In this document: piece after piece, positions 39,346 to 52,200 of the stretch
Layout of the letters: each line of letters begins with the position of its first letter
How positions within the stretch are numbered: position 1 is the stretch's first letter
Source of the DNA: Liolophura sinensis
Lineage: Eukaryota > Mollusca > Polyplacophora > Chitonida > Chitonidae
Reading direction: 5' to 3'
Length of the DNA: 64,000 nucleotides
Assembly (NCBI RefSeq): GCF_032854445.1
Contig: NC_088298.1
Location: 19,863,295 to 19,927,294, forward strand
Program-made: the position numbers and the translations under genes
Notes under the pieces: generated by a model
Databases searched by the model: none
What the model saw: only the letters and a program-made list of their open reading frames with translations
Told to the model about the DNA's origin: nothing

Positions 39346-40249
39346 AGGTCTCTGCAAGCAACTGGATTGCTTCAGATATAAATCTGACAGTTCAAACTAT
39401 ATGTACACATATGTTAATTATTCTTAATTACCTTCGAAAATAGCAATAGGGCATTTCGTACTGTCAACATCAAGTCAATATCAATCTGTGTTAAAAAAAG
39501 AAAAAAAACACAGGACTGTGTTGTTATACTGCAGTTCTTGCGGTCTAACATCACTGGTTTATGGTGCTGTAACCAGTGCTTATGTTCAGCATCATTGATT
39601 TGTGATGGTTTAACCAATGCTTGCATTTTCACATGTTCACATAGAGTGTGTGAGGTATGATAACAGAGGACAAAACGGTGGACAGTTGTTCACAAGCTAG
39701 AGGATCAGGAAGACATTTAACTAATACAAAAAACATGAACAAACCTCTGGCCAAGTGGTGAGAGTGCTCTGCTTTCCCAGTAACAGTCTTACCGCATACA
39801 TCATTGAATCACATTACAGGAGTAAAATGTAAAATATTTATCTTCAGCAAGGTGACTTGAGGATAAAGAAAAGCCAGATCCATAAATTTTGTGACTGTTG
39901 CGCCACGTCATACATTATGGTAATATGTTTATATGGTAATTTAAGGCATGTACATTGTATGTATGTATAAATCCAGATTTTATTACAGATTTGTGATATT
40001 TTGTTTTTCTTTAAATGCATGAAAAACTCATGAAAAACAATTTTTTTGTGTATGAAATTTTGGACTAAAAATTGTGATTGTATGTTGCTGAACCTGTTTG
40101 ACAGTGACTGAGTGTTTACATGGATTGTCAGTGCGTTGTTGTGGTACATGTACTATCATATGTTCAACAAAACCTGTGATGATCAAAACGCTTGGGGTTT
40201 GTGTTTCTTGTTTAATGTTAAACATCACATCAGTCATATTCATTTTGAG
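39346..40249. other. Intergenic, nothing recognised
   Basis: AT-rich DNA between the convergent BECN1 and DNAH7 genes. Small ORFs on both strands have no recognised features. Confidence 0.4.
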
Positions 40250-40520
40250 GGGCCCCCATGGCCGAGGGGGTTAGCATGCCAGCGCAATGACCCAGGAGTC
40301 TCCCAACAAATGGATAAAGTGTTTGTTGCGAGTTCAAGTCCAGCTCATGATAGCTTGCTCTCTGGCTGTATGTGGGAAGGTCTGTCAGCAACCTGTGGAT
40401 GGTCGTGGGTTTCGCCCTGGCTGTGCCTGGTTTCCTCCCATCACAAGGCTGGCTGTCGTCATATAAGTGAAATATTTTTGAGTATGACGTAAAAAAACCA
40501 ATCAAATTAATAAATAAATA
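40250..40520 (+). mobile_element. tRNA-derived SINE, family A, full length
   Basis: This is the most complete plus-strand copy: head 'ggggcccccatggccgaggg', A-box-like 'gttagcatgccagcgcaatg', B-box-like 'gcgagttcaagtccagc', body 'gtataagtgaaata'-type and tail 'caatcaaattaataaataaa'. Overlapping ORFs on both strands are SINE translations. Confidence 0.85.
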
Positions 40521-40614
40521 TTCATGTTGAAGAAGGCTCTACTTCATAGAGGCTGGGGAGAGGAATGGATGATTCTGAGCTAATAGCTCTACTTGAAACA
40601 CGAAGGTGGACATA

Positions 40615-40838
40615 TTAGGGTAAGTGACCTATAATTTCTCCCATGACAAAGTTACATATTTTGTCTGATTCTAAGAGTTCTATTAGTCTGAGAAAGATAT
40701 TTTGAAGTTTCTGTGGAAGGTTGGATATGCAACAGGAAATACGTGACTTTCAGCACCAGAAGTCATATTATCTTTATCTGCCTCTAAAAATGTACTTTTA
40801 AGGACGAAATTTTAGGTCATTTACCAAATTGTAAATTT
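40615..40838. mobile_element. MITE-like element, family D, near full length
   Basis: It begins 'agggtaagtgacctataatt' and ends 'gacgaaattttaggtcattt', inverted copies of each other and of the ends at 18903-19126, but in the opposite internal orientation. Confidence 0.6.
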
Positions 40839-40863
40839 CAATATCTATTGTGCCCTTATTGGT

Positions 40864-41283
40864 ACAGATGATTTGAATGACTGATTTGAATAAAGTCTTA
40901 GCTCAGATGGTTAAAGTGTTAGCTCAGATGACTAAAGTGTTAGCTCAGATGAGTGAGGTGTCAGCTCAGATGAGTGAGGTGTCAGCTCAGATGATTAAAG
41001 TTTTAGCTCAGATGAGTGAAGTGCTAGCTCGGATGGTTGAAGTGCTAGCTCGGATGGTTGAAGTGCTAGCTCTGATGAGTAAAGCGCCAGCTCGGGTAAA
41101 ATCTTAGTGGAGATGAGAAAAGCGCTAGCTCCATTAAAATCTTAGTTGAGATGAGTAAAGCGCTACCTCCATTAAAATCCTAGTTGAGATGACTATAGTG
41201 CTAGCTAAGCTAAAATCCTAGTTGAGTATAGTGCTAGCTCAGATGAATAAAGTGCTAGCTCAGATGAGTAAAGTGCTAGCTCA
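40864..41283. repeat. 21-bp minisatellite, about 18-20 copies
   Basis: The unit 'agctcagatgagtaaagtgct' repeats with substitutions and some larger spacers near 41100-41230. The 21-base period keeps one frame open for 76 codons with a seven-residue cycle (VLAQMVK). It resembles a heptad repeat but is explained by the array. Confidence 0.9.
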
Positions 41284-41503
41284 GGGCCTGATTGTTCAAA
41301 ACTGGTTTAGCACTAGATTTAAGTTTAAGCCGAGTCTTCAATTCTGTACTTAGTGTAAAAAAAAACGTGTACCAGTGTATTATATATGAAGTAAAACTGC
41401 TGCTGTTATACTTTCTCTTTGGAGAACTGCATGGGCTGCTGAGTTTTGCTAAAAATTTAAAACACCAATGTTAGCTAGCACACTTTCGAGAAACTTGGCC
41501 CTC
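41283..41503. mobile_element. MITE-like element, family H
   Basis: The left end 'agggcctgattgttcaaaac' and the complement of the right end, 'tgagggccaagtttctcgaa', share an inverted terminus. It directly abuts the 21-bp array. Confidence 0.4.
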
Positions 41504-41687
41504 ATGGTTAAAGATGCTCAAATGATAAAAGTGTGGCTGAGATAGTTAAAGTGTTAGCTCTGACATGTCAGTTGTAAAATCTGAGGTAACAATAGTGAGT
41601 CTTCAGGCTAGAATGCGGATCTTTGTTCAATTGCACCTTAAAGTCAGGGGGTTAATGAAGTACCCAGCTGCTGCTTCATCAACCCTT

Positions 41688-41756
41688 AGTAAGGACAGAC
41701 CATTATCTGAGAGGAAAATCCTTGAGTATAGCATTAAACATCAATCAAATGAGTAA
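41688..41756 (+). mobile_element. Degraded 3' end of SINE family A
   Basis: 'aatccttgagtatagcatta' and 'acatcaatcaaatgagtaaa' match the family A 3' end with changes. Confidence 0.5.
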
Positions 41757-41759
41757 AAC

Positions 41760-43242
41760 TCCAGGGGTAAATGTGGAAGTCAGAAAAACTACAAGGTTTT
41801 TGCTTGGGCGGGATTTATTTACGAAAATAACTGTACAGGCTTATTGGGTATGATACAATACTTCACACTAAGTATTCGTGGGAATTACAAAGATGCATTC
41901 ATCCCATAAAAGTATTACTCTAACAAGTCTGTATTAAAATGTCAAAAATTTTTGATCAAACGGCGAATGAAAACCTACAATACTGTCAGACATGTTGAAA
42001 ATTAACATGCAAGAAGAGATAGGCCTATACATGCCTATTCTGCAACTTCAAACAACAAATGTAAACTATTCTATATGACATCAAATATGTGATTAAAGTT
42101 TGATATAGAACCGCTGCAAAAATTCCTGACGACAGCAAAGAAAAACTCAGCAGTGCCGTTAAACAGGGAAAAGTATACTTACATGATATAATGTATTTAT
42201 GGGGATACGCTTTAACAAAGTTTGGTAATGCATACATAGATTATAATTAGCATAACTTTGTTAACACTTGGTAACGTTCATTAAAGTTTGGAACTGACAA
42301 AACATAGAAAATGTTACGTAATGATATATCACAGGCAGAAAATCATTCTCATTTTTGGCCCACTTTGTAACTTATTCTGTTACCAAACCCGTTTTCCTTG
42401 CAAACTTGGACTTCAAATCTTGGCACAAATTACTTAGTACCCCACACTGATTTCGTGTTTAATTTTTAATAAATAACTCACAAAATTCACGAGGAATCGT
42501 ATACAGGAATGTAGCATCCAATAACACAATAACAAACATGTCTGTAATACAGAAAGAAAGAAACAGTTCTGCAATGTGTTTACCGTATAAACACATAAAT
42601 ATTACAGGTCTAGACAAGGCAAACAGAAAACAAACAAAAAACATCGCCTCTGCCTTGGACGGACTTTGACTACATTATCATAATAATAATTTAATACTTT
42701 CAGTAATGAAACAAAACATTCCATAGAAATAAGATTAACATATTTTTTTTTTTTTTTTGGTGAAGTCAAAAATAATTTCTACAAATAATGATCAATGTTG
42801 ATATCACAGTTTTTTCTAGTCATTAACATATAGTTTATCTACACGCATAAAAGACAATGCAAGCACTAAATAACATCTGGGATTATTAACATACGGATAT
42901 ATATAAACATACATATATAAGTATATATACAAAACATATTATCATACATCACTGTGCCTGAATGGGGCATCTAAAATACAATAAATACAGTGGCATTGAA
43001 AAATACATCTTACCAGAATGTGCAATGTCAAGTATTTCATGTTACCAAAATGTGACGTAAAATACTTCATGTTACCCCAACATGAGATGCAAAAAGTATT
43101 GCATGTATTTTAGTTCTTTCACAACATTGTGACAAAAAGTAATCAATGTTGCATATTATAAAATACAACTTCCTTCCTCACCAATGTTGTAAATTAAATA
43201 CAATGCAAGTACACAGTTATCTTCCCTTTGTTGGTGAGCTCT
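41760..43242 (-). other. Probable DNAH7 3' UTR and downstream flank
   Basis: This AT-rich, repeat-poor stretch directly follows the DNAH7 stop codon on the minus strand. An AATAAA on that strand (plus-strand tttatt) lies near 41815-41820, which would give a 3' UTR of about 1.4 kb. Other matches may exist, so the mRNA end is only a suggestion. Confidence 0.3.
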
Positions 43243-46200
43243 CTAGTTATCCAGCTGACAGAGGAGAGCAACACCTCTGCCAATCCAGTGCTCCTGAGGC
43301 TGATCTGACGGGATAACCATGGGGATGACAAAGTTCGTGGAATGACCAGTTGTGGAGAGTGTACCTCGTCTTTCGCTGGTTTTGTAGACTGGAGCCACGT
43401 AGCTGGGGCGGTTGGGAATGTCATCACGCTTGAGAGGCTTCATCCAAATCTGTGAAGAGAAATTAATCAAAGACTGGTTGACAGACAAACTCATCTTATT
43501 TCTTTACACACTAATTCCTCAATCTTTTCGCATATTAAAGAGCAACTTTTAGTGTAATTTATGCACGCTTTGTGACGAAACCTGCATAACTACTGTTTGG
43601 ATGGGCCAATATCAGGGCTTCACAGAAAGTATAATTTTATCAGTCAACACAGAATATAATGCCTTCACAATATGCTTGAACAAACACCTTGCACATGTGC
43701 AAAAAGGTTGAACAATATGCTTGAACAAACACCTTGCACACATGCGAAAAGGTTGAAGAATTACACTATATTTCATTTTAGTTTTATGCCCTCATAAAGG
43801 AGGGGTGGTCATGCTGTACTGGGTAAATTCGTTGGGGATTTAGGGTATAGTCGGGGCAAACACTTCAACAGATTTCTTGATATTTGACAATCTAACATAC
43901 CGGTGGCATGGTGTCAAAGAGAACTTTGGGCAGCGACTCTCCGATCTTCTTGTTCTTCCTGTCCCAGCGAGCCCCTTCCATGAACAGGCCGTATACGTAG
44001 ATACCTGATGGGTAACAAACATGTCACAATTTGAACATTTACCGAACAACTTTCATCAAATTATATAGTTCAAGTGTTAACAATGTCATTATTATAAATG
44101 AATTGAATCATTTTATTTACTTCAATAAAATTTAAAATTTTGGTTAAAGGATAAGCAAGAATTTGTTTTCTTGTACATGAAGTAGGGTTTTATGATATTA
44201 ATAATTAATAATTGGGCTGAAAATGTAAAAATAAAAAAAAGGTGTACACGAACCATTCTGATGATTGATAATACAAATAAAAACTTCAGAGTGGCAAAAC
44301 TTTTGGTGTGGAAAAAGATGGCTGAATTTGGGTGTGGAAGAAAATGGCGGGATTTAAATGTGGAAAAAGATGGTAGAATTTGGTTTTGGAAAAGTACTTG
44401 GTTTTTGGAGTATAGGAGAAGATCAAATAATCCCTAATTCCTCAACCTTCAAGCAAATGCAAAAGCAACTTTCAGTGCACTTTATGTACGTATTTAATTT
44501 ACATTGGTTCAATTGGCCAATATCAGAGCATTATAAAAAATGTGTATTTTTATCAGTCAACACAGAATAATGCCTTCAGAATAAACAACTTGCAAACACG
44601 AGAAACGGTTGAAGAATTACAGCAGGTAAAATGTGGAAAGTATGTGAAATGCAATTATTTCTGTCTCTGGTGATCAAGGTCAAGGTAGGACACACTCTCC
44701 GTCAGCACTTACCATCTTCAGGTGGCGTGTCGAAGGTCTTGTCTTCCAGCACTTCGTAATCGAAGCCCAGCAGGTCAATAGGGATGGTGTACTTCCTGGC
44801 GTAATTCTGCTGAGCGCCTGTCAGGAAAGCTTGGGTAAAGTAGAACCCGGAGATCCAGAAGACTGCAGGGGGTCCGTTGTCGTACCAATCCTGCAGGAAA
44901 AACAAGAAATCAGAAGTTAAATCAAGGTCCTTGAGGTTACAACCTTAAGTCAGGAGGTCTGTCAGATACCGGCTGAAGACCCTGATTATTTCGCTTCTTG
45001 GTACGCAGCTGCCGTTCCTCTGCTTAAAAATGAGCACCATGACATTAATCGGAAATTCAGCCAATTTTATACATTCCACACTAAATATATAAAACTTAAG
45101 CATAAAGCAAGCTAGTTTTCAAAGCAGAGTGGACAGAAATTAAATCAAGGTACAATAACCACTTACCAATCAAAACAAATCAAATGGTTAAATAAGCAAA
45201 ACTTAAGCATGAACCAGTGTGTTTTTTTTAACTTGATCTGAGTTTACACAAAATTAATCTGCACAGAAAAATTTTATTGAAATCAGTCAATATTTGGTGG
45301 GGGTTATTATACTGAAACCAACGCATGACAGAGAAAAATTAATATTCAGCCCTTTCTTCTTGCATATTAGCGTGGGATAAAAAAACATAATGGGGTTGAT
45401 CAGATGGCTTAACAGGGTGTTAAACCCCAAATCAAATGGACAAATTAACTGAGATCTCACCTGAAGGAATTTGAGCCTTGCAAGGAAGTCATTGACGTAG
45501 CTGCCTAGGGGTTTAAGGGATGGGTAAGACTTCGCCATCCACATCCCTGGGATTTTACCCTTCAGGATGCTCAGGACCACTTCCTCTAGCTCACCAGACA
45601 TAACCACCAGACCCTGCAGGAGAACAACCACAGCAAATCTATCTTACTTTCACTTTCATTATCTTGTCTTGAGGACAAACAAATCTTACTTTCACTTCCA
45701 CTATTCTCTTTAAGGACAAGCAAATCTTACTCTCTCTCATTATCCTCGAGGACAAACAATTGAATCTTACATTCACTTTCATTATCCTCTCTTGAGGACA
45801 AGCAAATCTTACTTTCACTTTCATTATCCTGTTTTGAGAAGCGATCAAGTAACAAACAAACAAATTTATGCTTGGTCAATGCTTGCTATCACTATTAAGA
45901 CCCTCTAATACTAAAAGTAAAACTATTTTGGCTTTGGCTCTTACTTTGATGGCTTTTCGGATGTTGATAAGGCTGGCTCGAATGATGATCAGAAGTCGAT
46001 TAAATCGGACCATTTCTTGCATGAGCACAGTATTCATGCTCTGTTTGTATGATGTTGGGTATTTCCTCATCACAGCATCCGTGTCAAAGTTTGGAGGCAG
46101 TTTGGTGAGGATGTCTGCAGCTACCTCATCTACGACGTCATCAGTGGACTTACCCCCTCCTTTTTTGGCCTTTGCCTAAACAAATTCAAAGGTACATATT

Positions 46201-49200
46201 TAAAACAATTCAGTATTGGGCTTTCATTTTTTGGGGACGGGTGGCTGAAAAAATGTTTGCCAACAATTTCGGATGGCAAGACAACACACAACTTCTTAGC
46301 ATAATGTTTCACGTGGGGTTTTCAGAGAGGTTTAACATGAAAAATCTTTCAAGAAGTAGATTTACCCAAAATAGTGCCATGTATTTATTTGATTGTGTTT
46401 TATCGTATTCACCGTATTCAAAACAATTCGACTTTTACAATGACAATCAGCATTGTGTTGGGAGGAAACTGTGCAGAACCTGCGGGGAAATTCATAACCA
46501 TCCACAAGTTGCTGCCAGACCTTACCATGTACCACTTGAGAGGAAGCCAGCATGAGTCGAACTTGAACTCACAGCAAAAGCATAGGACAGAGGCTCCTAT
46601 TCTCCTATATACATGTATCAGGATTCATGATTAGTATGTCTATGGTTAGAGACTTATCACACATCTATAGTAAATAACAACTGACTTTGATCAACAGATA
46701 TTATTGAAATCATTTCATGTCAGATTATTTGAAAAACTTAATTAGTATTCATGCATGTGAGTAAAAACATTAAATACAATATATATATAAGGGATTTCAT
46801 GTACTGAATCTAAACATGTACTGAATCTAAACATGTACCAAGATTACAATCACAGAGACTTCGTACAGAAGACAGACACATGACCAAATACTTGTATCCC
46901 TCATATCAACATCAACATTTTCTTCAGTTTACTTTGATGGAAGGTTTACATCAAAAATGACCAACAAACGTGAGGTAAGAATAACCAAGTATAACCAAGA
47001 TACAAAGAAACATGTGTATCACAAAAGCGAAGACAGGGGTTAATGGTGAAGTTCTAACCCAGATGTACACTGCTCCCCCCCACCCTCCCCCTGACACCCA
47101 CACATTCAAGCCTCACCCTACTGTTCCAAGGATATTGCTATGGACTGTTTTCACCAAAGCAAAGGTTTAAATTAGAAGTCAGGATAACCACCAACAAGAA
47201 CCTTTATGATTTATGATTGAGAGGTTCTGTGAATAAAAGGTCCCATTAACAAAAGCTTTACGAATAAAAAGTCCTAACAAGTTGGGAAATTCCTGAAGGG
47301 GTTACAAAGGTTCTGAGCAAAACTGGTAAACTCTAGATTAAGAGATTTGTGAACACATGCAGACAGCAGGGGTTCCACAAATGCTAACTGAGAGGGGAAG
47401 ATGGTTAGAACAAGACAGGTGAGACAGGTTAATTATGCCAAAATTGCCAAACTATTCAGCAAAAGAATATCACTATAATAATTTTCCGTGAACTATATAA
47501 ATTACACAAGAAATACATATACATACCCAAGCATATAAGGCAGAGACTGAGTGTATACAAATTACAACAGCTATTCTAGTCCAAAGATATTAAGAAATTA
47601 TATAATGTGTTTGATTTGGACGGCCAACTATAGTGTGTAACATTTGCTGCTTATTACATGATCAAAGTAGTACATGGATGTGTTTACCTGTGGTGCCATC
47701 TTGGGTGGCAAGGAGAGAAAGAAAAGAATGATTAAACCAACTGGGAAACTGTACAAGAGCAGAGGTTCCAGGCGGGGTTCTAATACATTGAGAAATGACA
47801 TACACAAAGGGCTATGAGCAGGACAAAACAAAACAGCATTAAAGCTAAGGTGCAATGTAACAGCATAGAGCCAGAAGGTATAAAGCAGGAAAAGTTAATA
47901 GTCTAACAGGGGTTCTAAGCCAGCAAAATGGGTAACACCAACTATTCCAAGCAGGAACTAAAAGAAATGGCAGGGAACTGCAGAATGGGTCTATAAATGT
48001 GTATAACGGTAAAGGTTCTAAACAGAAACTAAAACAGAACCGTTTTCACATTCTTTTGGGGAGACAGCTTACCCGTTTCTGTTCCATCAAAGCGGAGACA
48101 AACATATTGACACAAAAATAAACATTTTAGCATAAAGAAAAAGGGGTTAACAAAACACATGTAGATACACTTTCAAAATTCATGCGTAGAAAACACACAT
48201 GAATTTTAAGCAGTAAAATGATTTGTACTTAAACTTTTTTCAAAATGTACAAATTTGTGTGTAAATAGCAAAGCGTTTCAACCAGGGTAATCACGTACCA
48301 ATAATTTACACATAAATTTGTATACATCAGTAATTAAGTGTTTAATTGTACAAATTATTTATCACCAATGAATTGCTTGAAGATAGCTTGTGAATTCACA
48401 GCACAACATGACTGTGCATATATCAGCGATATCAAGTGTAAATAACAGCAACAACAACATCAACAAGGTGAACAACCCACTGTGATCATGCATCGGTGTG
48501 TCTGTCAGTTTAAGAAAGTATTTATCACATCTCCTCTTTGATTTGCACTGCACACAACTGAACTGCTCCTGACAAAGTTTTCTTTTAGTCAAATATAATT
48601 TCATAAAATTCTTAATCTCCTTGCTGTCGTACAGGGGGAGGTCTGCCAGCAACCTGCGGATGGTCGTGGGTTTCCACTGGACTCTGCCTTGTTTCCTTTC
48701 CACCATTATGCTGGATGCCGTCGTATAAGTCAAATATTCTTGAGTGCAGCATAAAACACCAATCAAATAAATAAATAAATAAATAAAATAATCTCCCTGC
48801 ATTAGAAACTGTAGCATCAGAGAAGGAAATGAGTGTACTTGCCCTAAAAATGCCCCCCAAAATAATGCATTTTTTACGGTAGAAGAAAGCTAGAGTAAGA
48901 ACTAATGTTCATCATACAGACAACTGAAAACTAAGCGTAAAAATACTTTCATTTATTTTCTAGATTTTATTGAAGAGTGTTGAAAGGCATCCAAATACTG
49001 GAATGCTATGGTGAGCTTTATGAGCCATATTGACAGTATCTAGGAACTCTGACGTCACATCACCTTATTTTCCTGGTGTTCACCACATGAAAAGAATTTT
49101 TGAGAGAATCCTTGCAGTAATCTTTTACACCTATCTGAAATGAGTTATTCCAACATTCAGTGTTGTGATTAGAGCTGGACAAATTTCCTCTGACATCAGA

Positions 49201-52200
49201 ATCAATAAACTCTGATAGTATGGTCCATAAAGCCTACCTTAGAATTCAAATGTTTAAACACCTATAACTCTTTTCACAAAAGTCAAAAAACAAACAAAAA
49301 AATAAACAAATGTATATTTAGGCATGGTTTTAAAAGGTCTATTTAGTAATGCTTTCTTTGATTTTTAGAAGTCTTTTCCTTTAAGGCAATGAATTGGTGC
49401 AGAAATGTAAATTTCACCCTATCTACAAGCGAACCTTTACACACCCATCTAAGACCAAAATACATCTCAGAATCTGGCAACAAGAGTAACTTTACTGTAA
49501 TTCTTCAACCCTTTTCACATGTTTGCAAGGTGTTTTATTCAACCATATTCTGAAGGTGTTAACCTGTGCAGATTGATAAAATGACACTTTCTGTGAAACC
49601 CTGAAACCAATGTAGTTAGGTCTCCAAAATCAAATTACAAATGTGCATGAATTCTGTGCTCTGAAAATTGCTCTTTCATATGCGATAAAGGCTGAGGAAC
49701 TGGGTTATCAAGGACAAAATTTTAGGTCAAACATGGTATACAATTTATTTATTTATTTATTTGATTGGTGTTTTACACCGTACTCAAGAATATTTTACTT
49801 ATATGACGGCGGCCAGCATTATGGTGGGAAGAAACTGTGCAGAGAACAGGGGGAAACCCATGATCATCTGCAGGTTGCTGACAGACCTTCCCACTTACGG
49901 CCAGAGAGCATGGTATACAAGGTGTGGTGAAAAATTCCCTGAAATTATAGGTGACTTTCTGTGCCTTCAAGAAGCAGTTTTATGTGCAGTGAAGATCATC
50001 TTATCCACGATGAGATAAATGTAACAACACTTTCTGAAAAAACCTCTGATGTCATGAGTATTGTTAAAGACTGTACAAAGCTTGTCACTTCAAACCTGAA
50101 CCATAATTAAATACACACAAAACAAAGCACACCTTTACTACATTAAAGCATGGTGAAGAAAACAAAGTCTTTCAAGTTATAATGGCAGTCATGGATGCAT
50201 ATGTAGGCCTCATGTGCAAGGTGTTTTTTGATTTATCTCAACCAGGCGCTATTTATACACAGTGTGCACTGACACTCACTCTGTTTTTTTATCTACATAT
50301 ATGTATTTGTATTAAGCATGCAGGCACTAATATAAAACGCTGTTTACAACTATTTTTCAACGACAACAACAGATACAAACAACTGAAATTGCTACTGTGC
50401 TAAGAACTTTTTGTTTTGAAGTCATAATGGGGGTCTGTTTTTAGTATTTCAGTACCTTGTGAAGAAAATGTTTCCTGTTTTAGTTTTCTTCACATGTTAC
50501 AAAATTCAAGCAATACATACATCTCTTCCTATGAGGAAGGGTGATCATTTTTATCTGTAGGTTTTGCTTAAGTTGTTGTCTCAGTCAGTTATTATCTGAT
50601 GTTTTTCTCTTTTTGCAGTGTTCGAAATACTCCAGTAGATTTTCAATGCGCAGTATATTTTTCTTGATTTTTTTTCCTGTCAAGTGAAACTTTGCCTTTT
50701 CTATCTGTGACAATTTGCATTTTCTGTCAAGTGAGAATTTGCCTCTTCTGTCAGTGACAATTTGCCATTTTTGCCTAGTGACAATCTGCTATTTCTGTCC
50801 AACAAACAATTTGCCTTTCCTATCAGTGACAATTTGCCTTTTCTGCCTAGTGACAATTTGTCTTTCCTGTCAGTGACAATTTGTCTTTCCTGTCCAGTAA
50901 TTTTCTGACCAGTAAACAATTTGCCATTTCTGACCAGTAAACAATTTGCCATTTCTGTCCAGTGACAATTTGCCATTTCTGACCAGTTAACAATTTGCCA
51001 TTTCTGTCCAGTAAACAATTTGCCTTTTCTGTCAGTGACAATTTGCCTTTTCTGTCTGGTGACAATTTGTCTTTCCTCTCCAGTAACAATTTGCCTTTCT
51101 GTCAATGACAATTTGCCTTCTCTGCCCACTAAACAATTAGCCTTTTCTATCAGTGACAACCTGCCAACAAGACTGACCTGTGTAAGAAGGATGTTGTCGA
51201 ATAGAAGCGTGGTTTCAGCCTGATCCTTGGTGATATCAGCGTTGGCGTGCATGCCGAAGATCTCCGGGGACGGGTTCATGGGAAGTTGTTTGATGTACTC
51301 CAGGTAACTCTCATACTGAAAAGAGATACATCATGAACCAGTGCTAAGAGAAACCCAAGGATTCAATGATTTGATTGTTTATTTATCTAAATAAAGAGCG
51401 TATCCAGTGAGACTGAGAATATAAATCTGAAAGTTTCATTATCAAATGTCTGGATGTGAGGGGGGTGGGGTGGATGGGGTGGTATGGGCCGCACCTGCAG
51501 GCACGAGGTTTGTCGTGACATACATGTATTATGAAGATATACATCACCATGGTAATGTGCCTACATCACATCGTGAAGGCTCTGTAAAATGGACCATCAA
51601 TATGATGTCAACATGTCTTAAGTAATGTCAACATATCAGGTGTTAGCTAGCATTTTCCTCTTGAGCATAACAAAGTCAAGTATGAGACCACATAAAGAGC
51701 AAACTCACATCGCCTTCTTTGGGTGAGTAATACAGCCCACTGTCGTCAAACATGTAGTCTTCATCTTCGACTACAGAACTGCAGTAGAACTTATTGAGGA
51801 TGGTGAGGAGGGTGCGTCTGTCACGATCGTCTGTGACACGTCCACCGTAGTTACACTCTCCTGTCAAGTAACGCAGAGCATCGTACTGGACGTCCTGTGA
51901 CAAAGAAAATAACGTGGAATTATAAACCAAAGAAAAAACAAGAAAAAAAAAACCCCATCAGAATCACAATGGATATTCTACGACAAATAAAACAACACGG
52001 ACTTAAAAATAGAAAAACAGCAACAACAAAAAACCCCAAAAAGATCAGCTTCGTATTGGACATTATGCTAGGAAGAGTTACTGTATTTGATCTCAAATTA
52101 GCTTATACTTGCTTTTATTACTCATGGAAAGATTTTTTCAAAAAAATAATTTTTTCTCGGGCGAAACTTCGTCATAAATACAGTGAAGTATTGCCATAAT

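Larger units (their letters stand above)
46176..51177 (-). other. DNAH7 5-kb intron
   Basis: This is the largest intron of the part of DNAH7 in view; the others are mostly 0.3-1 kb. It holds two SINE family A copies plus a partial one, a family E element, a minisatellite next to the donor side and two candidate microexons listed separately. Stretches at 46620-47680 and 48080-48600 contain nothing recognised. Confidence 0.7.

Noticed and set aside
40250-40330. tRNA-like sequences with A- and B-box words (also 2760, 4728, 4955)
   Set aside because: They are heads of SINEs, do not fold into a full cloverleaf with a discernible anticodon arm and acceptor, and are followed by SINE bodies.
40877-41107. 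76-codon ORF with a seven-residue repeat resembling a coiled coil
   Set aside because: The 21-bp array explains the heptad-like pattern. There is no start context or conserved neighbour.
48362-48817. 151-codon minus-strand ORF in the large DNAH7 intron
   Set aside because: It runs through a SINE family A copy, whose translated words (for example [14 protein letters not shown]) recur in ORFs over other copies.
50701-51279. 192-codon minus-strand ORF ending in repeated lysine-rich motifs
   Set aside because: Only the first part (51178-51315) is a DNAH7 exon. The rest is reading past the donor into a minisatellite.
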